A stretch of DNA of 64,000 nt, from NCBI GenBank assembly GCA_030427505.1, contig JAUICH010000001.1, positions 62,001-126,000 of the forward strand, written 5' to 3'. Under the pieces are notes generated by a model. That model made no database searches. It had not been told where the DNA came from and saw only the letters and a program-made list of their open reading frames with translations. Origin of the DNA: Verrucomicrobiia bacterium (GTDB lineage Bacteria > Verrucomicrobiota > Verrucomicrobiia > Verrucomicrobiales > DEV007). The translations under genes and the position numbers were made by a program. Positions 9,821 to 18,716 of this stretch are shown here, piece by piece; the stretch's first letter is position 1, and each line of letters begins with the position of its first letter.

Positions 9821-10183
9821 TTACACGCGCCGCGCTTTCTCTCCCTCCTCGATCAATTTCCAGAAAACCTTCGACTGGCTGAGTGCTTCATCCTCTGACA
9901 GGGGGAGGTTGGTCCGGAAAAGGAAGTCCTGAAGGGTGTTCTTGTTAAACACGCGGCGCACTAGGATACCTTCGTCCACCACGGAGAAATAGATGCGCAT
10001 GTCTTTGGCCCGGTAGCGGAAGAGAGTTTTTCCTTCACGCTCCATTTTTCCGAAGCGCTCGCCGTCCAGGTTCTCCAGATCCTCCGGCGTGATCTGGAAC
10101 TCATTCAGCAGTTCCAACTGGGTCAAGGTAGGGAGCTGAGAAAGCTCAGCCGCGCTGATCTCGTTAAAGATGATTTGAAACAC
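9821..10183 (-). CDS. Small RelE-like conserved protein, function unknown
   Basis: This is a protein of about 120 residues. Its centre, FRYRAKDMRIYFSVVDEGILVRRVFNKNTLQDFLFR, recalls the beta-sheet core of RelE/ParE-type ribonucleases. The N-terminal helix LTQLELLNEFQITPEDLE differs from classical toxins. No antitoxin-like open frame lies on either side, so I do not call a toxin-antitoxin pair. The start is uncertain: GTG at 10183 or TTG at 10255 (144 residues), neither with a clear ribosome-binding site. It may belong to a family that some databases label cytotoxic translational repressor; I treat that as fold-level resemblance only. Confidence 0.5.
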   Translation of the reverse strand: MFQIIFNEISAAELSQLPTLTQLELLNEFQITPEDLENLDGERFGKMEREGKTLFRYRAKDMRIYFSVVDEGILVRRVFNKNTLQDFLFRTNLPLSEDEALSQSKVFWKLIEEGEKARRV

Positions 10184-10452
10184 TGCCGCAATGATGACCC
10201 GGCCCGGCAGCGGCTGCCAGCGCTTTTTTTTGATGGCGCGGGAAGGGATATTCAAACCGGGGACCGGGAAGATAAGGTGGGTCCTTCCGGCGGGACAGCC
10301 CCACGGGTCTTACGACCGCGTGAGGCTGCTATTCCCCCCCCAAAGTGTTGCGTGGTGCGCAATGGAAAATCTGAACTGAAACAGGTGGGCTTGCAAGGAA
10401 ATTGCGCCCGGTCAGCGTGTAGCAAAGATACGGCCAACCCCGGCTAAAAAAG

Positions 10453-10815
10453 CTAGGCCTTGGCAAAAAGCATGCGGAACCCCATACCGATGAGCACAAA
10501 AGCGAAGATACGCGTTAACGTCTCATTGCTAAGAGACTTCATCCATCCCGCCGCCAGAAAGGCGACCAGGCACCCACCCACGGCGGCGGCGGCAAAGACC
10601 TTCCAGTCGATGAGTGAACTGCTCCAGTTCCTTACCGTGGCGGCTAACGAAGTGACTACGATTACGGACAGGGAGGTGGCTACCGCCTGCTGTTGTGAAA
10701 GCCCCAGAAGAAGCACAAAAGCCGGCACCATGATGATGCCGCCACCCACGCCACAAAGCGCCCCAATCAGGCCGCCCAGACTGCCAATCAAAAACGGAAG
10801 TACAAATACCTTCAT
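10453..10815 (-). CDS. Half-length TauE/SafE-type membrane permease
   Basis: TauE/SafE proteins export sulfite, sulfoacetate or similar anions and usually have two repeated halves of about 120 residues. Only one half is present here: a glycine-rich first helix GSLGGLIGALCGVGGGIIMVPAF, then QQQAVATSLSVIVVTSLAATV, and two further helices, about four in all. A homodimer would restore the full fold. ATG codons at 10845 and 10815 are both possible; the later one gives the usual short N-terminus. I see no leftover second half nearby, so this looks like a natural half-size member rather than a truncation. Confidence 0.7.
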   Translation of the reverse strand: MKVFVLPFLIGSLGGLIGALCGVGGGIIMVPAFVLLLGLSQQQAVATSLSVIVVTSLAATVRNWSSSLIDWKVFAAAAVGGCLVAFLAAGWMKSLSNETLTRIFAFVLIGMGFRMLFAKA

Positions 10816-10896
10816 GCCCGCTACCGTATCCACGGGCCAGGGCATCTGGCCACTGATTCTTTAAGCCGGGAGAAAGGCCTGATGCCTCACCCTAAT

Positions 10897-12066
10897 TCAA
10901 CGCCGCCAGGCGGGAGTGGTTCTTGCGGGAGGCTTTTGGTTTGCGGGTTTTGCCAGGATCTGGGCAATCAACTGGTGCAGTACCAGCCGGGGGTCCAGCT
11001 GGGTGGTTACCAGGCGCAGGTTCGCCCGCAGGCACGCATCCAGAGCGTCTTTCAGTTCCGGCAGGGTAAATCTCCCGCACTGCTGGGCGGCCAGGAAGAG
11101 CGGGTAGCAGCTGATGCCGCCGTCTTTTTTCCGGGGCAAGTGCGCGGTTTCCGTTTCCGGCAACCGGTTCACCTCGGACTCGAACTGACGGTAGTTCCGG
11201 CCCGCGGAGAGGCGGTGGCGTTCCACGATGTCCTTTGCCTGGAGCATGCTCCGCACGCGGGGCACCACGGCGGCCAGCAGCAGGCCGATGGCGTTTTCGC
11301 CCCGGCGCAATTGGGTGTCCACCAGCTCCAGGGCCAGTTTCAGATTTCGCTGGGCGATGGCGTCGCCAATTTCAAAAATCACGCCGGCGTGGGTGGAAGC
11401 GACGATGGCGCGGACGTCTTCAATGGAAGCGCTCTTTTTCCCGCCGGTATAGAGGTAGAGCTTTTCCAGCTCGGATTCCAGTTGCCGGGTGTCCGCGCCC
11501 ACCAGCAGGACGAAACGCTCCAGGGCGCCGTTTTCGAACTTCAGGCCCAGTTCCCGGGCGCGGGCCGCTACTTCGCCCATGACCTTGGTTTCCCAGCCTT
11601 CGCGGCTGATGTCCACCTTGTCGAAAACTTCCACGTGGCCCATCTTGCCGAGCTTCTTGTAGAAGGAGCGCCGTTTGTCGATCTCGCTGGCGTTCAGGAT
11701 GAACTGCACTTCTCCCGGTAGCCCGGCCTCCAGCACGGAGGTGAGGGCTTCCACCGCCTCCAGCGTGGCGGAGGCACGGCCCGTCACGCTGTCTCCCAGG
11801 AAGTTCGCGCCTTGCAGCCAGACCACTTTGTCCCCACCGAAGAAGGGAAGGGTCTGCAGGGCCTGGATGGTTTCGCTGACGATGCGGGCGGCGTGGTCGG
11901 AATTGTCCGCCTGGCCGGAGACGACTTCCAGGCCGAAGTCCGCGTTGTCCGGTGGAACCAACTCGCGGGAAAGTTTCAGGGCGGCTTCCTTGCCCTTCGC
12001 TTCATCCGTGCCCACGAAGGCATGGATGTTCGACTTGGCGGCGTTGGAAGCGGGCTTTTTAGCCAT
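10897..12066 (-). CDS. holA: DNA polymerase III delta subunit
   Basis: HolA is the clamp-loader wrench that opens the sliding clamp during replication. The N-terminal AAA-like domain shows FVGTDEAKGKEAALKL and LPFFGGDKVVWLQGANFL, a segment characteristic of the family. The middle part has a typical ADTRQLESELEKLYLYTG, and the C-terminal collar domain follows with LALELVDTQLRRGENAIGLLLAAVVPRVRSM. The N-terminus MAKKPASNAAKSN is Lys/Ala rich and likely disordered. Length of 389 residues is a little above average. It stands alone, separated from the next minus-strand gene by about 38 bases. Confidence 0.88.
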   Translation of the reverse strand: MAKKPASNAAKSNIHAFVGTDEAKGKEAALKLSRELVPPDNADFGLEVVSGQADNSDHAARIVSETIQALQTLPFFGGDKVVWLQGANFLGDSVTGRASATLEAVEALTSVLEAGLPGEVQFILNASEIDKRRSFYKKLGKMGHVEVFDKVDISREGWETKVMGEVAARARELGLKFENGALERFVLLVGADTRQLESELEKLYLYTGGKKSASIEDVRAIVASTHAGVIFEIGDAIAQRNLKLALELVDTQLRRGENAIGLLLAAVVPRVRSMLQAKDIVERHRLSAGRNYRQFESEVNRLPETETAHLPRKKDGGISCYPLFLAAQQCGRFTLPELKDALDACLRANLRLVTTQLDPRLVLHQLIAQILAKPANQKPPARTTPAWRR

Positions 12067-12104
12067 CGACTCTCACCCTAGCGGGGTCGAAGTCTTCGGC
12101 AAGT

Positions 12105-12698
12105 TTATTGCCCCTTTGTCCCAGAGCACTTCCGCGAATAAGCGATGATGGCGGCCACCGTGACCAGGAAGCCCAGGAGGGAAATGGGTGGCATGCCCCC
12201 GTACCAGGCGCCGGGATGCAGCCAGCCTGGCAGTCCCATAGAGATCAAGTGAATGCAGATTAGAGCACCAGCAGCGCAGATCAGCGGATTTCGCTCTTCG
12301 GTCCCGGCTTCCCGGCCCCCGCGAAAGATCAGCCAGTAGACATAGGCCGCCAACACTCCTGAAAGGAGCATGGTTTCTCCCTTCCAGTGAAACCGGAGGT
12401 CTTCGCCGTAGAATTTCTTGAAATACGCCGGAGAGAGAATGGTGAAAGACAGGAGGACGTGAAGGCCCGCCAGGTGAATCGAGGCGCGGCCCCATTGGCG
12501 GCAGCGTTCCGGGTCTTTGCGCCGATAAGCCAGCCCGGCACAGAGTAGCGCCAGCACGGCGGTCACGGACACAGCCTTGTTCACGACGTAAACCGGAAAC
12601 TGGCCCGGCGCCACGCCGCCAAAGACCTGGTACCGCACCACGGCGTAGGCCAGAGAGAGCATGAAGAGCGACAACAGCGTTCTGGAGATCCGGGGCAT
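12105..12698 (-). CDS. Multi-helix membrane protein of unknown function
   Basis: The product has about 197 residues and six predicted membrane helices. The ATG at 12698 gives MPRISRTLLSLFMLSLAYAVVRYQVF, a clean first helix. The open frame goes up to 12818, but the added residues are hydrophilic and would overlap the divergent gene. Several His residues sit in or near helices (SIHLAGLHVLLSF, CIHLISMGLPGWLHPG), a pattern found in cytochrome b or ferric-reductase-like proteins; I cannot assign haem binding from this alone. It diverges from the thioredoxin-like gene, so the 18 bases between the starts mean the two promoters overlap coding sequence. Confidence 0.5.
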   Translation of the reverse strand: MPRISRTLLSLFMLSLAYAVVRYQVFGGVAPGQFPVYVVNKAVSVTAVLALLCAGLAYRRKDPERCRQWGRASIHLAGLHVLLSFTILSPAYFKKFYGEDLRFHWKGETMLLSGVLAAYVYWLIFRGGREAGTEERNPLICAAGALICIHLISMGLPGWLHPGAWYGGMPPISLLGFLVTVAAIIAYSRKCSGTKGQ

Positions 12699-12716
12699 TC
12701 GGGCGTAAGGAGAAGC

Positions 12717-13586
12717 GTGGGCTTGGAAATGGTAAAGGAAATTCGACCCCGAACTCTCCTTTGGACCGCGTGGTTGGCGGGGGCTTTTCTTTTGATGAGT
12801 TCCACGCTGTTCGGGCAAGAAAGCGATCCCTCCGGCAAGAAAGAGGAGGGTAAAGAGGAGGATGCGGAACCTTCGCCTTTCATGGTGATCGATCCGTCAT
12901 CGCCGGAAAGGATGCCCATCACGCCGGTGACGCCGGTCCGTCCCACGAATCCCGAGAGTGACGCGCCGTGGGAGACCAGCCCCGTCGTGGCGCTACGCCA
13001 GGCGCGGATGGAGATGAAGCCGATGCTGCTGCTCTTCACCGCCAGTTGGAACCAGCTTTGCCAGTCGCTGAGCACCGAAGTGTACGCGTCCCGGTCCTTC
13101 AATGAATATGCCAAAGGGCGGCTGGTCCTTTGTTACCTGAACTACCAGCGTAACCTGACCAGCAACTCGCCCGCGATGCAGGAGGTGAAGGAACGCTACG
13201 GGGTGCATGGCTATCCCTCGCTGCTGTTCTTTCACCCCGACGGCACCGTGGTGGGAGAGCTTACCGGGTACCGGAGCGGCCGTCCGGTCGACTATTTCGA
13301 GGAGTTGAAAGCGCGTGCGGAAAGCGTGGAGGAAGCGGTGCGGCTCACCAAGGAAGGGATGGCCACGGAAGGCTATCGGATCTGGACGGGCGAGGCGGGC
13401 CAGGAAATCTTCGCCCGGATCGAGGAGCGAACCGCTTCTCAGCTGATCCTCGCGGGCGCCTACGGACAAGAATGGTCCGTCCGGGTGTCAGACCTGAGCC
13501 GTAAGGACCGGGAGTACCTGGCGTCCGTCCCCTTTACCGGAAACGCTCCCGGGGCCGGTGAAAGACAAGGGGCGGGCGGCCGGTGA
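12717..13586 (+). CDS. Secreted thioredoxin-fold protein with SHD1-like C-terminus
   Basis: The product is 289 residues with an N-terminal signal sequence (WTAWLAGAFLLMSSTLFG) and an acidic Pro-rich linker. A thioredoxin-like domain follows at about residues 85-200, with cis-Pro loop YGVHGYPSLLFFHPDG. The redox motif is altered: SWNQLCQS replaces WCxxC, so only the second Cys is left. The C-terminal segment RIWTGEAGQEIFARI...VRVSDLSRKDREYL resembles an SHD1 domain, a module common in PVC-group secreted proteins. The GTG at 12717 has an AAGGAG site five bases upstream; an ATG four codons later is the alternative. The trxB gene follows 87 bases downstream. Confidence 0.7.
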   Translation: MGLEMVKEIRPRTLLWTAWLAGAFLLMSSTLFGQESDPSGKKEEGKEEDAEPSPFMVIDPSSPERMPITPVTPVRPTNPESDAPWETSPVVALRQARMEMKPMLLLFTASWNQLCQSLSTEVYASRSFNEYAKGRLVLCYLNYQRNLTSNSPAMQEVKERYGVHGYPSLLFFHPDGTVVGELTGYRSGRPVDYFEELKARAESVEEAVRLTKEGMATEGYRIWTGEAGQEIFARIEERTASQLILAGAYGQEWSVRVSDLSRKDREYLASVPFTGNAPGAGERQGAGGR

Positions 13587-13673
13587 ATTGACCTGGATTT
13601 TACGTTTAGGTTTGCAGGGGAAACGATCTTCGAGAAACTCCCCCCTGCGACCACCATCCCAAACCTTTCAACC

Positions 13674-14600
13674 ATGGAAAATGTCATCATTATCGGAACC
13701 GGCTGCGCGGGCTGGACGGCGGCGATCTATGCCTCCCGGGCCAACCTGGAGCCCCTGGTGCTGACGGGCACGCAGCCCGGCGGCCAGCTCACCACCACCA
13801 CGGAAGTCGAAAACTTTCCCGGTTTCCCGGAAGGCATCATGGGCCCGGAACTGATGGGGAAGATGCAGCAGCAGGCGGAGAAGTTCGGCGCCCGCGTGGA
13901 ATATACCAACGTGAATGGCGTAGAGAAAAAGGGCGAGGCGCACTTCGTGGTAAAGACGGACTCGGGTGATTTGGAAGCCAAGACGGTCATCATTGCCACC
14001 GGGGCCAGTCCCCGGCACCTCGGCCTGCCGAACGAGCAGAGCCTGATCGGCCACGGCTTGACCAGTTGCGCCACCTGCGACGGCGCCTTTTACCGCGACG
14101 TACCGGTGGCCGTGATCGGCGGCGGGGACTCCGCCGCGGAGGAAGCGACTTTCCTCACCAAGTTCGCCAGCAAGGTGTACCTCATCCACCGTCGCGACGA
14201 ACTGCGCGCCTCCCAGATCATGGCGGAACGCGCCTTGTCCAACGAGAAAATCGAACCCGTCTGGAACTCCACGGTTTCGGAGTACATCACGGACGACAGT
14301 GGCGAGATGACGAAGATCAAGCTCCAAGACACCGTGACCGGTGAAGAAAGCGAACTGGAAGTGAAGTGCGTCTTCGTCGCCATCGGGCACATCCCGAACG
14401 CCGGTTTCCTGAACGGCTCCGGCGTGGAAGTGGATGAGAACGGCTACATCCTCCAGAAGCGCGGCACGGAAACCAGCGTGTCCGGTCTCTTCGCGGCGGG
14501 CGATGTGTCCGATCACGTTTACCGCCAGGCCATCACCGCGGCGGGGAATGGCTGCGCCGCCGCGCTGGACGCGGAGCGGTATCTTGCGGATCACGAGTAG
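13674..14600 (+). CDS. trxB: Thioredoxin reductase
   Basis: This is a flavoprotein that passes electrons from NADPH to thioredoxin. The FAD-binding [16 protein letters not shown] lies at the N-terminus, the redox pair CATC is at residues 132-135, the NADPH loop is [10 protein letters not shown], and the second FAD motif is [10 protein letters not shown] near the end. The length of 308 residues is standard. The preceding gene encodes a secreted thioredoxin-like protein, but that one lacks a complete CxxC and is exported, so it is not an obvious substrate. The downstream gap holds copy B of a REP-like repeat. Confidence 0.96.
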   Translation: MENVIIIGTGCAGWTAAIYASRANLEPLVLTGTQPGGQLTTTTEVENFPGFPEGIMGPELMGKMQQQAEKFGARVEYTNVNGVEKKGEAHFVVKTDSGDLEAKTVIIATGASPRHLGLPNEQSLIGHGLTSCATCDGAFYRDVPVAVIGGGDSAAEEATFLTKFASKVYLIHRRDELRASQIMAERALSNEKIEPVWNSTVSEYITDDSGEMTKIKLQDTVTGEESELEVKCVFVAIGHIPNAGFLNGSGVEVDENGYILQKRGTETSVSGLFAAGDVSDHVYRQAITAAGNGCAAALDAERYLADHE

Positions 14601-14632
14601 CGCCCAGGGTTTTCTGAGACGAATCGAGGCTG

Positions 14633-14827
14633 AAGGTGGTCCTCGACCTCCGGGGTCCGAGCCGGACAGGCAGGAAACTCGCGAACCGGGTTAGCGATTT
14701 GCTGCGGTGGTTATTTTTTACAAAGAGTGGGCGAAGTGGGTGATAGAGAGTGGAAGTCTCGATGTCCATACGAGCGTAATGCGCAGCCTCGCTCTGCTTT
14801 CGTGAACGCGCTCGGAGATCGCGTTCC
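14633..14827. repeat. REP-like element, copy B
   Basis: This lies between trxB and the AlkD-like gene. The two end modules (14633-14653 and 14804-14827) are exact reverse-orientation matches to 700-720 and 523-546, with about 150 bases between modules in both copies. The GAACGCG hairpin is intact here; the other hairpin is degraded because the right arm reads GGTCCGAG. The middle contains an AT-rich patch (TTATTTTTTACAAAG) absent from copy A. No coding sequence is apparent. The repeat covers most of the 270-base gap. Confidence 0.7.
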
Positions 14828-14915
14828 GCCTTTGCGCCGAACCTCATTCGTGAAGCACGTCCCTTAGGGAATGGGCTTCTCTCCTTCAGCAGAGTCGCGC
14901 TATGATTTGGGTCTC

Positions 14916-15605
14916 ATGACCGTCGAAGACGTCCTGGCATTGCTCGAAGCCAATCGCGACGAACGCGGCATTCGTCATTTCGAAAAGCCGCCCATAGCGG
15001 CGAAGCTGAAGAGCTACGGTATCGGCCTGACCAAGCTGAAGGCCCTGGCCAAGAAGATTGGGAAAGACGCGGCTTTGGCGAAAGAGTTGTGGAAACAGTC
15101 CTACTACGAAGCCCTGGTAATTTCCATCCTGATTGACGATCCCAAACAGCTCACGGAAGAGCGGGTGGAGCAGCAACTTTCCAAGGTGGAATCCTGGATG
15201 CTGTCCTACATTTATTGTTCCACGCTCCTGAGCAAAACGAAGTACCTGCGGGACTTGGCGGTGAAGTGGATCGCCACGGATGACGAACTGCACAAGCGTT
15301 GTGGCTACCAGTTGCTCTACCAGGTAGCTCAGTCCGACAAGAAGCTGGAGGACAGCTTTTTCCTGCCCTACGTGGAGACCATCGAGTCGGAGTTGCAGTC
15401 CCAGGAAAACTTCGTCCGGGACGCCATGAATAACGCCCTGTGGCGGATTGGTCAGCGTTCCAAGGCGTTGAACCAGCGCTGCATCGCCGCCGCGAAAAAG
15501 ATCGGCAAGGTGGAAGTCGACTACGGCGACAACTCCTGCCAGCCCGCCGATGCGTTGAAACACCTGACGAGCGATCGGGTGCGGCGGCAACTTGGGTTGG
15601 CGTAG
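14916..15605 (+). CDS. AlkD-type DNA alkylation repair protein
   Basis: AlkD-family glycosylases remove bulky or positively charged alkylated bases using stacked HEAT-like helices. The product has about 229 residues, almost all helical, beginning MTVEDVLALLEANRDERGIRHFEK. HEAT-like repeats follow, with KELWKQSYYEALVISILI and the LHKRCGYQLLYQVA and NFVRDAMNNALWRIGQRSKALNQRCIAAAKKIG helices typical of the family. The upstream ATG at 14871 would add 15 residues without family likeness. It is a single gene. Substrate and catalytic Asp were not pinned down. Confidence 0.8.
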   Translation: MTVEDVLALLEANRDERGIRHFEKPPIAAKLKSYGIGLTKLKALAKKIGKDAALAKELWKQSYYEALVISILIDDPKQLTEERVEQQLSKVESWMLSYIYCSTLLSKTKYLRDLAVKWIATDDELHKRCGYQLLYQVAQSDKKLEDSFFLPYVETIESELQSQENFVRDAMNNALWRIGQRSKALNQRCIAAAKKIGKVEVDYGDNSCQPADALKHLTSDRVRRQLGLA

Positions 15606-15614
15606 CTTTCGGAA

Positions 15615-15627
15615 ACGAAAATTTCGT
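15615..15627. promoter_or_regulatory. Short palindrome ahead of the acyl-ligase cluster
   Basis: ACGAAA and TTTCGT flank a single A, nine bases after the stop of the preceding gene and about 100 bases before the acyl-ligase start. It could be an operator or the stem of a weak terminator. No T-run follows it. This is a pattern observation only. Confidence 0.25.
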
Positions 15628-15730
15628 GAAAACTCTGTCAGGCTTTTACCGAAACACTTCGGACGCTAACGGTTTACCTGAGGTACAGTTTGTTCTGGTA
15701 AGATTATCCTGACGCGGATACTAAGTCGGG

Positions 15731-17548
15731 ATGATGATCTCGCGGTGTCCACAATCTCTGCCCGATGGCTTGGCCCCGGAGACGCGGGAAATCCAAGAAC
15801 CGGCGGATTCGAGCCATTGGCGGAGTTTCGTCGAAATTGTACGCGAACGGGCCAGTCGTACTCCCGGAGACACCGCTTTTGAGTTTCTGGATCGCGAACT
15901 TGGCGTGGTGGGAACGCTCTGTCGCGAGGGCCTGGATCGCCAAGCCCGGGCGGTCGCCAACGGGCTGTCGGCGCACGGTGTCAGACGGGGAGACAGGGTG
16001 GTCCTGGCGATGCCTGAAGGACTGGATTTTATCACTCTGTTCTTTGGCTGTCTCTATGCCGCCGTGGTTCCCGTGCCTGTTCCGCCTCCTCACCCGCGCC
16101 GGCCTTCGCCCGCGTTGACCGCCGTCCTGAAAAGCGCCGGGCCCGCACTGTTAGTGACGGCGGCAGGCGCCGCGTCCCCATTTTCTGAGGTTACTTCCAC
16201 GGGCGAACCGCTGGGAAAAGTCAAGCAGACGACCCTTGGCGAGCTGCTGGCGGTGGGGCATTCGGAACTGTGGGAACCGGTCCCGGTGGCGCTTGGCGAT
16301 CCCGCCTTTTTGCAATACACTTCCGGGTCTACTTCCGTACCCAGAGGCGTCGTGGTCACTCACGGGAACCTGTTGAGTAATGCTCAAGCGATCGCGCGGA
16401 AATTCTCCATGTCGCCGGCCGACCGCACCGTTACCTGGTTGCCGCACTACCATGACATGGGGCTGCTGGGCACCATGCTGCAGCCGGTGTATTGCGGTTT
16501 TCCTTGTGTGTTCATGGCGCCGATGTCGTTCATCCGCAAGCCGCTCCATTGGCTTCGCGCTATTGACCGGTATGGAGCGACCATTACCGGAGCGCCGCCC
16601 TTTGCCTTCCTGCATTGTGTCCAGGCCGCTGCATCAGAACAGATTCCGGGATTGGATCTGAGCTGCTGGCGCGTCGCTTTTGTGGGGGCGGATACGATCC
16701 GCGCGGAGATTCTGGAAAACTTCGCCAGGGTGTTCGGACCTTACGGATTCCTGCCCGAGGCGTTGTGCCCGTGCTATGGATTGGCGGAGTCCACGTTGCT
16801 GGTTTCGTCAGATACCGGGGAGCATCCTCCCACACTACTGCAAGTGGCCGAAAGCGATCTGCGGAAGGGAAAGGTGAGCATCCAGGGCAGGAGGCGCGTC
16901 GCGCCGGGAGACTCCGAAAAGGATGTCCCAGCCGGAGTCCGGACCTTGGTCTCTTGCGGCGCCGCCGCTTCGTCATCCCTCATTGCCGTGATCGACCCGA
17001 AAACCTGCCTTCCCAGTAGGCCCGGCGAAGCGGGCCAGATCGTGGTCAGTGGGCCAAGCGTCGCCCATGGCTATTGGGCGAACGTGGAGGAAACAAACGC
17101 TTCGTTCAGGACCAGGGAAGAAGATGGCGGACGCCAATGGTTACACACGGGCGACTTGGGATTTTTGGAGGAAGGCGAACTCTATGTCGCGGGAAGGCTC
17201 AAAGACATTCTGATAGTTCGCGGCCAAAACTATTTTCCCCAAGACATAGAAGCCACCGTGGCTGGAGCGCACCCCGCCATTGGCGCAGCTGGCGTGGCGG
17301 CTTTTTCAATGGCGGAGCTGGAATCGGACAGCGTGGTGGTGGTTTTTGAAGTGGACCGGCGCTGGCGTCATGCCTGCGAAGACATCGCCGGCGCAGTGAA
17401 AGAGTCCGTCACGGCCACGCACCGGTTGGCCCTGGGTGCCATCGTTCCCGTTACGCCGATGGCGATTCCCCGGACGAGCAGCGGAAAGATCCGGAGAGGG
17501 GCTTGCCGGGATCTCTTTCTAACTAATAAATTGAACCGGTACGAATGA
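15731..17548 (+). CDS. Fatty acyl-AMP ligase (FAAL)
   Basis: FAALs activate a free fatty acid as acyl-AMP and load it on an acyl carrier protein instead of CoA. The N-terminal domain has the FAAL-style GDRVVLAMPEGLDFITLFFGCLYAAVVPVPVPPPHPRR. The P-loop-like YTSGSTSVPRGVVVTHGNL lies near residue 196, and the FAAL hallmark TWLPHYHDMGLLGTMLQPVY follows. The adenylate-binding HTGDLGF is near residue 472, and the C-terminal catalytic Lys in SSGKIRRG near 585. Length of 605 residues fits. It opens a five-gene run whose third member is a free carrier protein, the presumed acyl acceptor. The best alternative is an acyl-CoA ligase, but the PHYHDMG segment argues for FAAL. Confidence 0.88.
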   Translation: MMISRCPQSLPDGLAPETREIQEPADSSHWRSFVEIVRERASRTPGDTAFEFLDRELGVVGTLCREGLDRQARAVANGLSAHGVRRGDRVVLAMPEGLDFITLFFGCLYAAVVPVPVPPPHPRRPSPALTAVLKSAGPALLVTAAGAASPFSEVTSTGEPLGKVKQTTLGELLAVGHSELWEPVPVALGDPAFLQYTSGSTSVPRGVVVTHGNLLSNAQAIARKFSMSPADRTVTWLPHYHDMGLLGTMLQPVYCGFPCVFMAPMSFIRKPLHWLRAIDRYGATITGAPPFAFLHCVQAAASEQIPGLDLSCWRVAFVGADTIRAEILENFARVFGPYGFLPEALCPCYGLAESTLLVSSDTGEHPPTLLQVAESDLRKGKVSIQGRRRVAPGDSEKDVPAGVRTLVSCGAAASSSLIAVIDPKTCLPSRPGEAGQIVVSGPSVAHGYWANVEETNASFRTREEDGGRQWLHTGDLGFLEEGELYVAGRLKDILIVRGQNYFPQDIEATVAGAHPAIGAAGVAAFSMAELESDSVVVVFEVDRRWRHACEDIAGAVKESVTATHRLALGAIVPVTPMAIPRTSSGKIRRGACRDLFLTNKLNRYE

Positions 17549-17555
17549 TTGGGGT

Positions 17556-17591
17556 GGCTAAGTAAAATAAGCCTTGCAGTGCGGCTAAGTA
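17556..17591. promoter_or_regulatory. Direct repeat GGCTAAGTA between FAAL and desaturase genes
   Basis: The nonamer GGCTAAGTA occurs at 17556-17564 and 17583-17591, 27 bases apart start to start. It lies in the 137-base gap between FAAL and desaturase, the largest gap in the cluster. Such spacing could suit a dimeric regulator, or could be chance. No clear -35/-10 pair was seen. Confidence 0.25.
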
Positions 17592-17685
17592 TTCGTGAGC
17601 ATGCTGATCGCTTTGGGATTCGCCGGGTCTCCACACAGAGCGGCGAAACGAAGCAGAGATTCCTGTTTTTATTAAAAAGCACACT

Positions 17686-18672
17686 ATGTCGAGCGATTCC
17701 ATCAACAGTCCGGCGACGGAGGCGAGTCCTCCCTGGGATCCGGAAAGTGTCTTTTCCCATCGAACACTAACCAGAAATCAGCGAATTCATGCTATCGCGA
17801 TCACGTCGATTCCGGCTGTTGGTACCATCATAGCCCTTTGTCTGGTGCCGGTTTGGGGCCTGGGCTGGTTGGAGATCGGGCTGTTCCTGGGAATGTACGC
17901 CCTTACCGCGACGGGAATGGAAGTAGGGTTTCACCGCCTGCTATCTCACCGGTCTTTCCGGGTGGGTCCTGTCACGGAAACGGTTCTCGTTATCTGTGGT
18001 TCCATGTTCACCCTGGGTCCGGCGATCAACTGGGTGTCAAGCCACCGGCGGCACCACGCCCACACGGATGCACATGGCGATCCGCATTCCCCCCATCTCC
18101 ACCCGAAAACATTCACCGGCCGAGTGATGGGATTCATCCACTCCTATGTCGGTTGGATCTTTGGCAACGAATCGACTAACTCAGCTTCCTATTCAAAGGA
18201 TCAGTTGCGCAATCACCGGATCGTCCGGCTGAGTCAACTATACTACTACTGGGTGCTGCTTGGGATTGCCCTGCCCGCGGCGGTGGGTGGGATGATCGAG
18301 GGGCACTGGACCGGTGCCGTGGTTGGGGCGCTTTGGGGCGGCTTCGTCCGCATTTTTGTCTCTCATCAGGCAGCCTATTCTTTAACCTCGTTCAGTCATC
18401 TGTTTGGTTCCCGCCCCTTCAAGACACGGGACCGGAGCACGAATCTGTTTGTGATGGCCATTCCCACTTGGGGGCAGTCCTGGCATAACAACCACCATGC
18501 CTTTCCTTCGTCGGCCATGCTGGGGCTGCGGTGGTGGCAGATAGATCCGGCCGGTTACGTCATCGGGGTTTTGCGTCTTCTGGGCCTCGCTAAAGACGTG
18601 AAGAGACCTTCCAACGAAGAAATCGCAAGGCAGATAGCCCGTTCCCGCGAACTTTCCTCCGCGAGATCGTGA
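17686..18672 (+). CDS. Membrane-bound fatty acid desaturase (acyl-CoA/acyl-lipid type)
   Basis: This is an integral di-iron desaturase that introduces a double bond into a saturated acyl chain using oxygen. The three histidine boxes are intact: HRLLSH near residue 84, HRRHH near 119, and HNNHH near 267. Two pairs of membrane helices flank the boxes, as in the delta-9 family. Length of 328 residues is normal, with no fused cytochrome b5. Its place between a FAAL and a free carrier protein suggests an ACP-bound substrate, as in jamABC-type starter modules; that is inference from order. A regular delta-9 membrane-lipid desaturase is the alternative. Confidence 0.88.
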   Translation: MSSDSINSPATEASPPWDPESVFSHRTLTRNQRIHAIAITSIPAVGTIIALCLVPVWGLGWLEIGLFLGMYALTATGMEVGFHRLLSHRSFRVGPVTETVLVICGSMFTLGPAINWVSSHRRHHAHTDAHGDPHSPHLHPKTFTGRVMGFIHSYVGWIFGNESTNSASYSKDQLRNHRIVRLSQLYYYWVLLGIALPAAVGGMIEGHWTGAVVGALWGGFVRIFVSHQAAYSLTSFSHLFGSRPFKTRDRSTNLFVMAIPTWGQSWHNNHHAFPSSAMLGLRWWQIDPAGYVIGVLRLLGLAKDVKRPSNEEIARQIARSRELSSARS

Positions 18673-18716
18673 CCGGGGTCGCCTGAATAGCATAACGGAA
18701 CCGTTAAACAACTTAC

